Of a stretch of DNA of 56,272 nt, positions 40,396 to 48,375 are shown one piece after another; within the stretch, counting starts at the first letter, position 1, and every line of letters begins with the position of its first letter. The stretch lies in the NCBI GenBank assembly GCA_900762815.1, contig CAAFHX010000035.1, positions 1-56,272 of the forward strand, in the 5' to 3' direction. Position numbers and translations under genes: made by a program. A model generated the notes under the pieces. The model was not told where the DNA came from. It saw only the letters and a list, made by a program, of their open reading frames with translations, and ran no database searches. The stretch is from Candidatus Avelusimicrobium facis. GTDB lineage: Bacteria; Elusimicrobiota; Elusimicrobia; Elusimicrobiales; Elusimicrobiaceae.

Positions 40396-41847
40396 ATGCT
40401 TTCACGCGTACTTGCTTTTGCCGCCGAGCGCGGTTTGAATATCACGGGCCTGACCTATAACTCTGCCGAGGTCCGGCCGGGTTTTGTTTTTTTCGCGCTC
40501 CGGGGCGTGCACCATGACGGCAATTTGTTTATCCCGGACGCCGTGCAAAAAGGCGCCGTGTTGGTGGTGTCGGCCCAAGCCTCGGCACGGCCTGCAGCGG
40601 CGGCCTTTTTCCTGTCCGACAATATAGACCAAGACATGGCCGATGCCGCCTATGAATTTTACGGCCGTCCCTCAGACCATTTGTGCATTACCGGCGTGAC
40701 GGGGACCAAGGGCAAGACCAGCATTTCCTATTTAGCCGAGGCCGCCCTGCACCATGCGGGCAAACAAGTCTCCGTGCTGGGCACGGTCAATTATCGTATC
40801 AACGGCCGGGTAATTTCGCCGGCACCCAACACCACGCCGTTGGCTTTACCGCTTTTCCGGCTGCTGAAACAGATGCAAGATGCCCGCACGGAGGCTTTGG
40901 TGATGGAGGTGTCTTCCCATTCCTTAGAGCAACAGCGGGTGCGCCATATCCATTTTAATACGGCGGTATTTACCAATTTGCAGCGGGACCATTTGGATTT
41001 TCATCATACCTTTGAAAATTATTTTGCCGCCAAAAAGAAATTGTTTGAAGAGCTGCTTGCTGCCGATAATCACAAAGAGCCCAAAACCGCCATTATCAAT
41101 GCAGACGACCCCTACGGGCAAAGGCTTATAGAAAGGTTGCGCGGCCGAGTGCGGGTGTTAACCTACAGCTTGCAAGCTCCGTCGGATTACCGGGCGGAAA
41201 AAATTGAGGAGAGTTTGTACGGCACTGCCTTTTGCGTCAACGGACTCAGCGGAAAAATTAATTTGCTGGGCAAACACAATGTCTACAATGCTTTGGCCGC
41301 GCTGTGCATCGCCAAAGCCCACGGCGTAGACGAAGCGACCGCCTTGGCGGGGCTGGCGCAGTTGCCCGGTGTGCCGGGCCGCATGGAGCGCATGGATGCG
41401 GGGCAGGACTTTTTTGTATTTGTGGATTTTGCTTACACCGATGAGTCCTTGCAGCGGGCGTATCAGACCGTTGCGCAGTTTAAGACGGGCCGCATCATCA
41501 CGGTGTTTGGCTGCGGCGGGGACCGGGACCGCACCAAACGGCCCCTGATGGGGCATACGGCCTGTCAAAACAGCGACCTGGTTTTTTTGACCAATGACAA
41601 TCCCCGCACCGAGGATCCCGCACAAATTTTTGCCGATATCCAAAAAGGCATGGCGGGCTTTGCCAATTATGAGGTGGAGCCGGACCGCCGCCGTGCGATT
41701 TTTAAGGCCATGGCAGCGGCCCGCCCGGGAGACATCGTTATCGTGGCCGGCAAAGGACACGAGCAAACCCAAAAAATCGGGCACCGGGTGCTTCCGTTTT
41801 CGGACCAGCAAACCGTGCGCGAAGCGTTGGAGGGCGGTCATGTTTAA
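40396..41847 (+). CDS. murE: UDP-MurNAc-tripeptide synthetase (meso-DAP adding type)
   Basis: Adds the third residue of the peptidoglycan stem. 483 aa. N-terminal UDP-binding domain (LTYNSAEVRPGFVFFALRGVHHDGNLFIPDAV). Mur ligase P-loop GVTGTKGKTSISYL near residue 100, MEVSSHSLEQQRV, TNLQRDHLDFHHTFENYFAAK, HNVYNALAAL, and the amino-acid motif DNPRTEDP, the form seen in meso-diaminopimelate enzymes. This supports a Gram-negative-type DAP peptidoglycan. Overlaps murD by 8 nt. Confidence 0.95.
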   Translation: MLSRVLAFAAERGLNITGLTYNSAEVRPGFVFFALRGVHHDGNLFIPDAVQKGAVLVVSAQASARPAAAAFFLSDNIDQDMADAAYEFYGRPSDHLCITGVTGTKGKTSISYLAEAALHHAGKQVSVLGTVNYRINGRVISPAPNTTPLALPLFRLLKQMQDARTEALVMEVSSHSLEQQRVRHIHFNTAVFTNLQRDHLDFHHTFENYFAAKKKLFEELLAADNHKEPKTAIINADDPYGQRLIERLRGRVRVLTYSLQAPSDYRAEKIEESLYGTAFCVNGLSGKINLLGKHNVYNALAALCIAKAHGVDEATALAGLAQLPGVPGRMERMDAGQDFFVFVDFAYTDESLQRAYQTVAQFKTGRIITVFGCGGDRDRTKRPLMGHTACQNSDLVFLTNDNPRTEDPAQIFADIQKGMAGFANYEVEPDRRRAIFKAMAAARPGDIVIVAGKGHEQTQKIGHRVLPFSDQQTVREALEGGHV

Positions 41848-43228
41848 CCCGGAAAAATTCCGTGGGCAACGGGCCTGCGTGTTGGGGTTAGGACGCAGCG
41901 GCCGGCAAGCGGCGGACTTGCTCAAACGCCACGGCTTTGAAGTGTTCGTCAGTGAAGAGAACCCTCTTCCCCATGTCAAAAAATTGGGCTTGCCAGCCGG
42001 AGTGGAGGTGGAGACCGGGGGACATTCCGGGCGGGTGTTTGACTGCGGCTTTATTATCAAAAGCCCGGGCATTTTCCCCAAAAGCCCGGTACTGCAAGCG
42101 GCGCGCAAACGCCACCTGCCCATTTTTTCTGAGTTGGAGCTGGCCTTGTCTTTTATGCCCAAGGGCATTACGGTGCTGGCGGTCAGCGGGACCAACGGCA
42201 AGACCACGACCACCACTTTGCTGGGCGAAATTTTAAAGGAATATGTCTTACAGAAAGAACCGCACCGCCATGTGTTTGTCACGGGCAATATCGGGGCCCC
42301 GGTGTCTGCCGTGGCCGATGAGATACGTCCCCAAGATTTTTTGGTGATAGAGGTGTCCAGCTACCAATTGGAAGACAGCACCTTCTTCCGGCCCAAGGTG
42401 GCGTGTTTACTGAATATCACGCCGGACCATTTGGATCACCACGGGGGCATGGAAAATTACATCCGCGCCAAAGCCCGCTTGTTTAAAAACCAACGCACCA
42501 ATGATTTTGCTGTACTGAACGGGGGAGACGAATACTGCGCCCGGTTGGCCCCGGGGCTGAAAGGGAAGCTGAGCGCGTTTTCGGCCAAGGCCAAACATCC
42601 CCTAAAGACGGAAGTGTTTTTTGACGGAGACGAAATTATCTTCAGCGCGGGCTACCGCCTGCGCCCGCCCCAACTCAAGGGAATTCATAATGTGGAAAAT
42701 GCCATGGCGGCCGCCTTGTGCGCCTTGGCGGTGGGGGTGCCGCCTCAAATTATTCAAACGGTGTTTGACCGCTTTGAAGCCATGGAGCACCGCATAGAGC
42801 CGTGTGCGTACCACAAAGGGGTCATTTACATCAATGACTCCAAGGCCACGAATTTAGATTCTACGGTCATTGCCCTGCAATCTTTTGACAAGGTTCCGCA
42901 TATTTGGCTGATTTTGGGCGGGCGGGACAAGGGCGCTTCTTACGAAGTGTTGCTGCCTCATTTAAAAGCCTACTGCAAACAAGTGCTGACCATCGGCGAA
43001 AGTATGGACAAGATTGAGCGCGAGCTCAAGGGGCAGTTCCCCCTGACCCGCTGCGGCGATTTAAAAACCGCAGTAGATTTTGCCTTTGCTCACGCCAAAA
43101 AAGGCGACATTGTGCTCCTTTCCCCGGCGTGCTCCTCCTTTGACCAGTTTAAAGATTATGAGGAACGCGGCCGCGTGTTCAAACGCCTGGTGCACCGGCG
43201 CGTCAAGCAAGAGCGCAGCAGCAAATAA
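41840..43228 (+). CDS. murD: UDP-N-acetylmuramoylalanine--D-glutamate ligase
   Basis: Adds D-Glu to UDP-MurNAc-L-Ala. 462 aa. The ATG at 41840 overlaps the murE stop; an earlier in-frame ATG lies deep inside murE and is rejected. N-terminal Rossmann-like domain (ACVLGLGRSGRQAADLLKRHGFEVFVSEE), IKSPGIFPKSP, P-loop AVSGTNGKTTTTTLLGEIL, VIEVSSYQLED, LNITPDHLDHHGGMENYIRAK, HNVENAMAAALCALAVG, INDSKATNLDSTVIALQSF, LLSPACSSFDQFKDYEERGRVFK. Other mur/fts genes are not adjacent, so the usual dcw cluster is split. Confidence 0.96.
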   Translation: MFNPEKFRGQRACVLGLGRSGRQAADLLKRHGFEVFVSEENPLPHVKKLGLPAGVEVETGGHSGRVFDCGFIIKSPGIFPKSPVLQAARKRHLPIFSELELALSFMPKGITVLAVSGTNGKTTTTTLLGEILKEYVLQKEPHRHVFVTGNIGAPVSAVADEIRPQDFLVIEVSSYQLEDSTFFRPKVACLLNITPDHLDHHGGMENYIRAKARLFKNQRTNDFAVLNGGDEYCARLAPGLKGKLSAFSAKAKHPLKTEVFFDGDEIIFSAGYRLRPPQLKGIHNVENAMAAALCALAVGVPPQIIQTVFDRFEAMEHRIEPCAYHKGVIYINDSKATNLDSTVIALQSFDKVPHIWLILGGRDKGASYEVLLPHLKAYCKQVLTIGESMDKIERELKGQFPLTRCGDLKTAVDFAFAHAKKGDIVLLSPACSSFDQFKDYEERGRVFKRLVHRRVKQERSSK

Positions 43229-43352
43229 CCGGGCCCCGGAGTCTGCTCCTTTTTTGTTTCTTGCACGGAGCGGTTTTTAAGAAAGGCCAATCGTTTCCGC
43301 CGGACACAATTTTTGCCGGAAAAGAAGGCTTGAAAAGCGGCGGTCATTTTCT

Positions 43353-43358
43353 TATACT
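43353..43358 (+). promoter_or_regulatory. Leaderless promoter of the GDPD gene
   Basis: TTGAAA (43330-43335), 17-bp spacer, TATACT, 6 nt, ATG at 43365. The best complete example of the leaderless layout. Confidence 0.7.
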
Positions 43359-43364
43359 GAAAGT

Positions 43365-44147
43365 ATGATTTACTTTGCACACCGCGGCGCCAGCGCGCAC
43401 GCTCCGGCCAATACCTTGCCCGCTTTTGCTTTGGCGCGCCAGGCCGGCTGCACCCGCTATGAGCTGGACATTCACCTCAGTAAAGACCACCGCCTGGTGG
43501 TGCACCATGACTATAACTTGGGTACGGACACCTCCTGCACGCGCGACATTAAAGACATTACTTTTGAAGACTTGCAAGCCTGCCGTGTGCTGCACGGCTT
43601 TGACCGCTCCCTGGTGGTGCGCCCCCCGGTGCTTAGCGAAGTCTTCCCCGTGATTATGGAAGAGCTGGAAATGCTTAACCTGGAGATTAAAAACGATGAC
43701 AACGTGTATCCCGGGATAGAAGAAATTTTGTGGCGGCGGCTAAACACTTTCGGCCCGGCGGCTATGAAAAAGATGTTGTTTTCCAGCTTTGATTATCCCA
43801 CGCTGCAGCGGCTGCGGCATTTGGCGCCCACGGCGCAAATCGGGCTGTTGACGCGGTTGTTTGAGCCGCAAAAGGCACGCAATCTCAATGCCTACAGCGT
43901 GCACATGAGCAAGACGCGCATCACCAAAGAAATTGTGGACATTTGCCACAGCGAGGGGCGCAAGGTGTTTGTCTATACCGTTAACGACAAATACACCGCC
44001 CGCTCTTTAGAGCGCATTGGCGTGGACGGCATTTTTACCGACGACCCTGCGCTTTTCTTGCCGCAGACGGCCACCTTGCCTGCGGAAGCGTGCGAAAAAT
44101 ACACCCCGCTTAAACTTTCCAAAAAAACGAAAAATTCCCGTTACTAA
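43365..44147 (+). CDS. Glycerophosphodiester phosphodiesterase
   Basis: 260 aa, TIM-barrel GDPD family; hydrolyses glycerophosphodiesters to glycerol-3-phosphate and an alcohol. HRG at residues 5-7, then the usual PENT box reads APANT, with Glu replaced by Ala. The catalytic E-x-D is in YELDIHLSKD and the acid/base His in VVHHD, so the HR...E-x-D...H core is intact. LNLEIKND carries the third metal ligand. No signal peptide, so cytoplasmic. Single-gene unit. Confidence 0.9.
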   Translation: MIYFAHRGASAHAPANTLPAFALARQAGCTRYELDIHLSKDHRLVVHHDYNLGTDTSCTRDIKDITFEDLQACRVLHGFDRSLVVRPPVLSEVFPVIMEELEMLNLEIKNDDNVYPGIEEILWRRLNTFGPAAMKKMLFSSFDYPTLQRLRHLAPTAQIGLLTRLFEPQKARNLNAYSVHMSKTRITKEIVDICHSEGRKVFVYTVNDKYTARSLERIGVDGIFTDDPALFLPQTATLPAEACEKYTPLKLSKKTKNSRY

Positions 44148-44152
44148 AAAAT

Positions 44153-44178
44153 AAAACCCCGCCGAAAAGCGGGGTTTT
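44153..44178. terminator. Bidirectional terminator between GDPD and lipoprotein genes
   Basis: AAAA-CCCCGC, CGAAAA loop, GCGGGG-TTTT. Confidence 0.88.
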
Positions 44179-44196
44179 GTAAAGAGCGCGGCGTTT

Positions 44197-44634
44197 TTAA
44201 TAATCGTATCCGTCGTAGTCTGAACCGGACGAGGAATCGGAAGAACTATCCGTCGCTGCGGCGGGCGGCTGGTTGGCATAGTATTGCTCCGGCGAATAGC
44301 GGCGCGGCTTTTCCCACAAGCGTTTGGTCTTTTTGTAATCGCGTTCGCTGGGTTCCCCCGGCACCATGGGCCGGGTCCGCTCGTCAAAGAAATACACATT
44401 CTTTTGCGTTTCGGGCTGCACTTCAAAAATATAGTCCGATTCGGTATTGGGTTTGGCCTCGCGGCGTTCGGCATGGGCTTGTTTGTCCAAATCGTCCAAA
44501 TAATCTTGTTCGGTCAAATAAATCTTGCGTTGGTATGGGGGTTGGTTTTTTTCCTCCTGGGTTTGATTTCCCGCGCACGCGGCCAAGCCCAAACCCAAAA
44601 CAGCCAAGACAAATAAGCGGATGGTGTTTTTCAT
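44197..44634 (-). CDS. Small lipoprotein, unknown function
   Basis: 145 aa. Lipoprotein signal with lipobox LAAC (Cys at residue 20). The mature part is hydrophilic and Tyr-rich, with a Gln/Pro region and an acidic Ser/Asp/Tyr C-terminal tail (SSSDSSSGSDYDGYDY). No family recognised. Ten nt after the folD stop, so co-transcribed with folD. Confidence 0.7.
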   Translation of the reverse strand: MKNTIRLFVLAVLGLGLAACAGNQTQEEKNQPPYQRKIYLTEQDYLDDLDKQAHAERREAKPNTESDYIFEVQPETQKNVYFFDERTRPMVPGEPSERDYKKTKRLWEKPRRYSPEQYYANQPPAAATDSSSDSSSGSDYDGYDY

Positions 44635-44643
44635 AAGTTCTCC

Positions 44644-45510
44644 TTAAATCTTTCTTTCCCCTGATAATATAATGTTTTCCAGCAGGCACGCAAGCGTTAC
44701 CGGGCCCACCCCGCCGGGGACAGGGGAAATACGGCACCCCGCTTGCAGCAGGGCTTGGGTGTCTGCGTCGCCGCAGAGGCGGTCTTGCGTGTCTAAATTG
44801 GTGGCAATGTCTATGACGGTGCTGCCCGCAGGGACATTGCTTGTGTTAAGCAGGCCGGCCTGTCCGGCCGCGCTGCAAATCAACTCTTCCTTTTGTAAGG
44901 CCCGGGCCAAATCCCGGGTGAACGTGTGGCAGACTTTGACGGTGGCGTTGCGGCAGGAAAGCAAATGCGCCAGCGGCCGGCCCACGGTGGAGGAACGGCC
45001 GATGACGGCGGCTTCCATCCCTTGCGGGTCTATGCCGTGCGCATCCAGCAGCCGGATGACCGCCAAGGCCGTGCAAGGCACAAAGGTGGGCAAGGCTTGC
45101 ACCTCTGCCCAGGTTTTACAGGAAAAAAGGTTGCCCACGGACACCGGGGACATACCATCTATATCTTTTTCCGGGGCGATGAACCGTTCAAACCCGCTCC
45201 CGGCCAAGGCGTCGGGCAGCGGCCGCGCCACCAAAATAGCGTCTATACTTTTATCGGCAGAGGCCTGTTGAATGCGTGCGATAAAATCCTCCGCCCGCGT
45301 GTGGCTGTCTACGCAGTGCAGCTGTGCGCAAACGCCCAGCGTTTGGGCGGCCTGCACTTCTTTTTTTAGATACACATACGCGCCGTAATCCTCGCTGGAG
45401 CCAATGGCGAACAGCGAAATCGGACGGCCTAATTTTTCGCGCGCAACAGCGGCACGCCCCGCTAAGGGCGCACGCAGCGCGGCAGCCAAAGTCTTTCCTT
45501 CCAAAATCAT
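44644..45510 (-). CDS. folD: Methylenetetrahydrofolate dehydrogenase/cyclohydrolase FolD, divergent
   Basis: 288 aa. Interconverts methylene-, methenyl- and 10-formyl-tetrahydrofolate. The active-site Tyr/Lys pair is in YVYLKKE (about residues 48-54), DIDG (about 120) is present, and the NADP site reads IGRSSTVGRPLAHLL and PGGVGPVTLACLLEN. The usual QLPLP box reads ARPLP, so the catalytic Gln is missing, and the following HP.N.G segment reads SPVSVG. Activity may be changed. Predicted leaderless from TATCAT 6 nt upstream. Confidence 0.88.
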   Translation of the reverse strand: MILEGKTLAAALRAPLAGRAAVAREKLGRPISLFAIGSSEDYGAYVYLKKEVQAAQTLGVCAQLHCVDSHTRAEDFIARIQQASADKSIDAILVARPLPDALAGSGFERFIAPEKDIDGMSPVSVGNLFSCKTWAEVQALPTFVPCTALAVIRLLDAHGIDPQGMEAAVIGRSSTVGRPLAHLLSCRNATVKVCHTFTRDLARALQKEELICSAAGQAGLLNTSNVPAGSTVIDIATNLDTQDRLCGDADTQALLQAGCRISPVPGGVGPVTLACLLENIILSGERKI

Positions 45511-45516
45511 ATGTAT

Positions 45517-45522
45517 ATGATA
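45517..45522 (-). promoter_or_regulatory. -10 box TATCAT of the leaderless folD promoter
   Basis: On the minus strand TTTGA-TATCAT-ATACAT-ATG. Confidence 0.5.
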
Positions 45523-45571
45523 TCAAATTCCCGTTTTATTCGTCGCGTTCGGAGTAAATTTTACGTCTGCT

Positions 45572-45600
45572 CTGACAAAACCGCTGCAGAATGATAAAAT
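45572..45600 (+). promoter_or_regulatory. Promoter of the 45658-50976 operon
   Basis: CTGACA (45572-45577), 17-bp spacer, TAAAAT (45595-45600) with TGA before it. The leader is ~50 nt and contains a CCCGCTGTAGCGG hairpin and a strong GGAGGAG site. Confidence 0.75.
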
Positions 45601-45657
45601 GTATATATACTTTAATCTATACCCGCTGTAGCGGCGGGGAAACTCTTTGGAGGAGAC

Positions 45658-46605
45658 ATGCCTATTTGGATTTTTCGTTTTTCCACGCTGATTGCCTTTC
45701 CGTTTTTGACCTATGATTTTATTGATAAAGACCCGGTGTCTTTGGCCGGCGGCTTGTTGTGCGCGCTGATTGTTGTTTTGGCCGAGGCCGTGTTCAAACG
45801 CTTGCGTCTGATTAAGATTATGATTGCCTGCCTGGGCTTCTTGGTGGGGTTCTTGTTGTTTGCTTTTACCGATTACGCCGTGCAGAATTTTTCCGCTGCG
45901 GGTTCCCTGGCTTGGTGGGCGCAGAACGGCCGCTATGTGGAAATTGGCCTGATGGTGTTTGGCGTATTGGCCAGCCTGTTTAAATCGCGCGATTTAGAGG
46001 GCCTCTCTTACAAAGGGCGGCACTTGAAGGTGGCCGACGTCAGCGCGTTGATGGATGGACGCATTGTGGATTTGTGCGAAATTAATTTCTTGTCCGGCGT
46101 GATTGTATTGCCTGTTTTTGTGTTGGAAGCGCTGAACAAAATGGCCGCCTCCAAGGACCCGTTGGAACGCGCCAAAGGCCGCCGCGGTTTAGACGTGGCC
46201 ACCCGCTTGCAAGAGCTTAAAGACATTGCCGTGCGCGTAACCAGCAAGACCCCCAAGGCCGAAAATGAAACCGAACGGATTGTTAAATTGGCCAAGAGCT
46301 TTGACGCAGAAGTAGTTACCTTGGATTTTAATGTGAATAAAATTGGCGCTTTGTATGATGTGGTGGTGCTCAACATCGCAGATTTGGCCACCGCACTCAA
46401 ACCGGTGGTGCTGCCGGGAGAGACGATGTCTTTGTTTATCATGAAAGACGGCAAAGAAAAGGAACAGGGCATCGGCTATCTGGATGACGGCACCATGGTG
46501 GTGGTGGAAGACGGCCGCAAACATATTGGCAAACGCACGGAAGTGTCTGTTTACTCTATTTTGCAAACCTCTTCGGGCCGCATGATTTTTGCCAAAGTAA
46601 AATAA
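45658..46605 (+). CDS. Membrane PIN-TRAM domain protein (YacL-like)
   Basis: 315 aa. Three or four transmembrane segments in residues 1-110. PIN nuclease domain from about 118 (VADVSALMDGRIVDLCEINFLSGVIVLPVFVLEALNKMA ... DAEVVTLDFNVNKIG), with Asp/Glu residues at the usual metal positions. TRAM domain near the C-terminus (VVLPGETMSLFIMKDGKEKEQGIGYLDDGTMVVVEDG). Predicted membrane-tethered RNase or RNA-binding protein. In Firmicutes YacL-like genes also sit beside ispD/ispF and cysS, as here, which supports the call. Confidence 0.88.
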   Translation: MPIWIFRFSTLIAFPFLTYDFIDKDPVSLAGGLLCALIVVLAEAVFKRLRLIKIMIACLGFLVGFLLFAFTDYAVQNFSAAGSLAWWAQNGRYVEIGLMVFGVLASLFKSRDLEGLSYKGRHLKVADVSALMDGRIVDLCEINFLSGVIVLPVFVLEALNKMAASKDPLERAKGRRGLDVATRLQELKDIAVRVTSKTPKAENETERIVKLAKSFDAEVVTLDFNVNKIGALYDVVVLNIADLATALKPVVLPGETMSLFIMKDGKEKEQGIGYLDDGTMVVVEDGRKHIGKRTEVSVYSILQTSSGRMIFAKVK

Positions 46606-46612
46606 TCTACAC

Positions 46613-47764
46613 ATGGAAGAGCTGACTTTTGCCGGAGCGGTTATCGTAGCCGGCGGCCTGGGCAAACGCATGGGCCGCCCCAAACAGATGTTGCCGTTGG
46701 CCGGTCTGCCGGTGCTGGTGCGCGCGGTGCAAGCCTTTCAACAAGTCCGCTCTGTCAGACAAATTGTCGTGGTTACTTCCCCGGAGAACCGGGAAATCCT
46801 CAAAAAACATTTTACGGATTTAACCTATGCCCTGCCGGGGGCTACGCGCTTGCTCTCTGTGATGAACGGCGTGCAAGCTTTAGACCCCAAAGTACAGGCC
46901 GTGGCTGTGCATGACGGCGCGCGCCCGCTGGTGGACCCGGCGGCGGCGGCCCGGTGTCTGGCACGCGGATTTGCCGCCGGAGCGGCCGTGCTGGCCGTGC
47001 CCGTCAAGGACACCGTCAAACAAGTACGCGGCGGCGCGGTGGAGCGCACTTTAGAGCGCAGCAGCTTATGGGCCGCGCAAACGCCGCAATGTTACCGGGC
47101 GGAGATTTTGCGCCGGGCTTTGGATAAATTCGGCCATTTGCAAGACGCCACCGACGAGTCCCAGCTGGTGGAGCGGCTGGGGGTAAGCGTGCAAATAGAG
47201 CCGTCGGATTATAAAAATTTAAAAATCACTACGCCGGAGGATTTGATTATGGCGGAAGCATTTTTGCAACGGGGGCTGCGCCAGCGCACGGGGTTTGGGT
47301 TTGACTTGCACCGCCTGGAGCCGGGCCGCAAGTTCATCATTGGTGGGGTGGAAATCCCGCACAGCAAAGGATTTTTAGGCCATAGCGACGGCGATGTGGT
47401 GCTGCATGCCGCGTGCGACGCCTTGTTGGGCGCAATGTGTTTGGGCGAAATCGGCCTGTTGTTTCCGCCGTCCGACCCGGCGATTAAGGGCATAGACAGC
47501 CGCAAAATTGCCGCCCGGGTGCTGGAGCTGGTGCGTAAGCACGGCGGGCAATTGGTGCATTTGGATATTACCCTGGTAACGCAAGAGCCCAAAATCAGCC
47601 CGCACTATCCGGCGGTGCGCGCCAGCTTGGCCCAAATTTTTGAAATGGACGAAAAAGAGGTTAGCTTTAAATCCAAAAGCCACGAGCACGTGGGCGAAAT
47701 CGGCCGGGGAGAGGCCGCCATGTGCCATGCGGTGGCCACGGTACTTATAGGAGAAGAAAAATGA
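46613..47764 (+). CDS. ispDF: Bifunctional IspD-IspF (MEP pathway)
   Basis: 383 aa fusion. IspD half (1-225): IVAGGLGKRMGRPKQMLPLAGLPVLV, VHDGARPLVDP, ERSSLWAAQTPQCYRAEIL, and TTPEDL; it makes CDP-methylerythritol. IspF half (226-383): TGFGFDLHRLEPGRKFIIGGVEIPHSKGFLGHSDGDVVLHA with Asp-x-His zinc ligands, GEIGLLFPPSDPAIKG, and EIGRGEAAMCHAVATV; it makes the cyclodiphosphate. Isoprenoid precursors made here would feed the two prenyl synthases at 2955 and 24807. Seven nt after the PIN-TRAM gene. Confidence 0.96.
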   Translation: MEELTFAGAVIVAGGLGKRMGRPKQMLPLAGLPVLVRAVQAFQQVRSVRQIVVVTSPENREILKKHFTDLTYALPGATRLLSVMNGVQALDPKVQAVAVHDGARPLVDPAAAARCLARGFAAGAAVLAVPVKDTVKQVRGGAVERTLERSSLWAAQTPQCYRAEILRRALDKFGHLQDATDESQLVERLGVSVQIEPSDYKNLKITTPEDLIMAEAFLQRGLRQRTGFGFDLHRLEPGRKFIIGGVEIPHSKGFLGHSDGDVVLHAACDALLGAMCLGEIGLLFPPSDPAIKGIDSRKIAARVLELVRKHGGQLVHLDITLVTQEPKISPHYPAVRASLAQIFEMDEKEVSFKSKSHEHVGEIGRGEAAMCHAVATVLIGEEK

Positions 47765-48375
47765 AAAAGACGCTTTTGTTTATTTTTGCCGGAGCGTTGC
47801 TGCTTGGTGCGTGTGCCAGCTCACAGGATTATACGTCCCGGCGTAAATTGACGGGGATAGATTATTCCGCCTACGAACGGCCGGTTACACGGCTGACTTT
47901 GCCGGAGGAAGATTTTACGGCGCAGTTGCCCGAGCCGACTATTTTGGAAGAGGGAGATTTGCCCTGGCCCGCCCAACCGCAGGCGGAAGAGGAAACGCAA
48001 CCTTCAGAAGATGAAGATTTTACTTCGGAAGAAATAGCCTCTTCTTACGGGCGCTACACCGATGTTACGGTGGTGGCGGCGGCCAAACGCGTCAAGCTGG
48101 GCGCGGCGGCCAATTCCAAAAATATGGCCTTGTTCCAAAAAGCCTTAGACGCCGCATACAAAAAGGCCCTGCGCACGTATCGGCCTTCCGGCTTTACGTA
48201 TTCTATTTCCAGCGTGGGGGCGGTCAATCCGTTATCGGATATAGAAGTCAGCTGTATTTTGGGCGAGCAAGCCGCCAGCGATGTCGGCCAGCCCACGTGC
48301 AATTTATTTTTCAATACCTTGGTGCAGCAGTATAATACTTTGTTGAAAGAGGCCAAAGAAAATGCAGCTTTATAA
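47761..48375 (+). CDS. Lipoprotein, unknown function
   Basis: 204 aa from the ATG at 47761, which overlaps ispDF by 4 nt. Lipobox LLGAC (Cys at residue 18). An acidic Glu/Pro-rich region at about 55-100 leads to a compact C-terminal domain (VVAAAKRVKLGAAANSKNMALFQKALDAAYKKALRTYRPSGFTYSISSVGAVNPLSDIEVSCILGEQAASDVGQPTCNLFFNTLV) with two Cys. No family recognised. Its position inside a housekeeping operon suggests steady expression. Confidence 0.7.
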   Translation: MKKTLLFIFAGALLLGACASSQDYTSRRKLTGIDYSAYERPVTRLTLPEEDFTAQLPEPTILEEGDLPWPAQPQAEEETQPSEDEDFTSEEIASSYGRYTDVTVVAAAKRVKLGAAANSKNMALFQKALDAAYKKALRTYRPSGFTYSISSVGAVNPLSDIEVSCILGEQAASDVGQPTCNLFFNTLVQQYNTLLKEAKENAAL

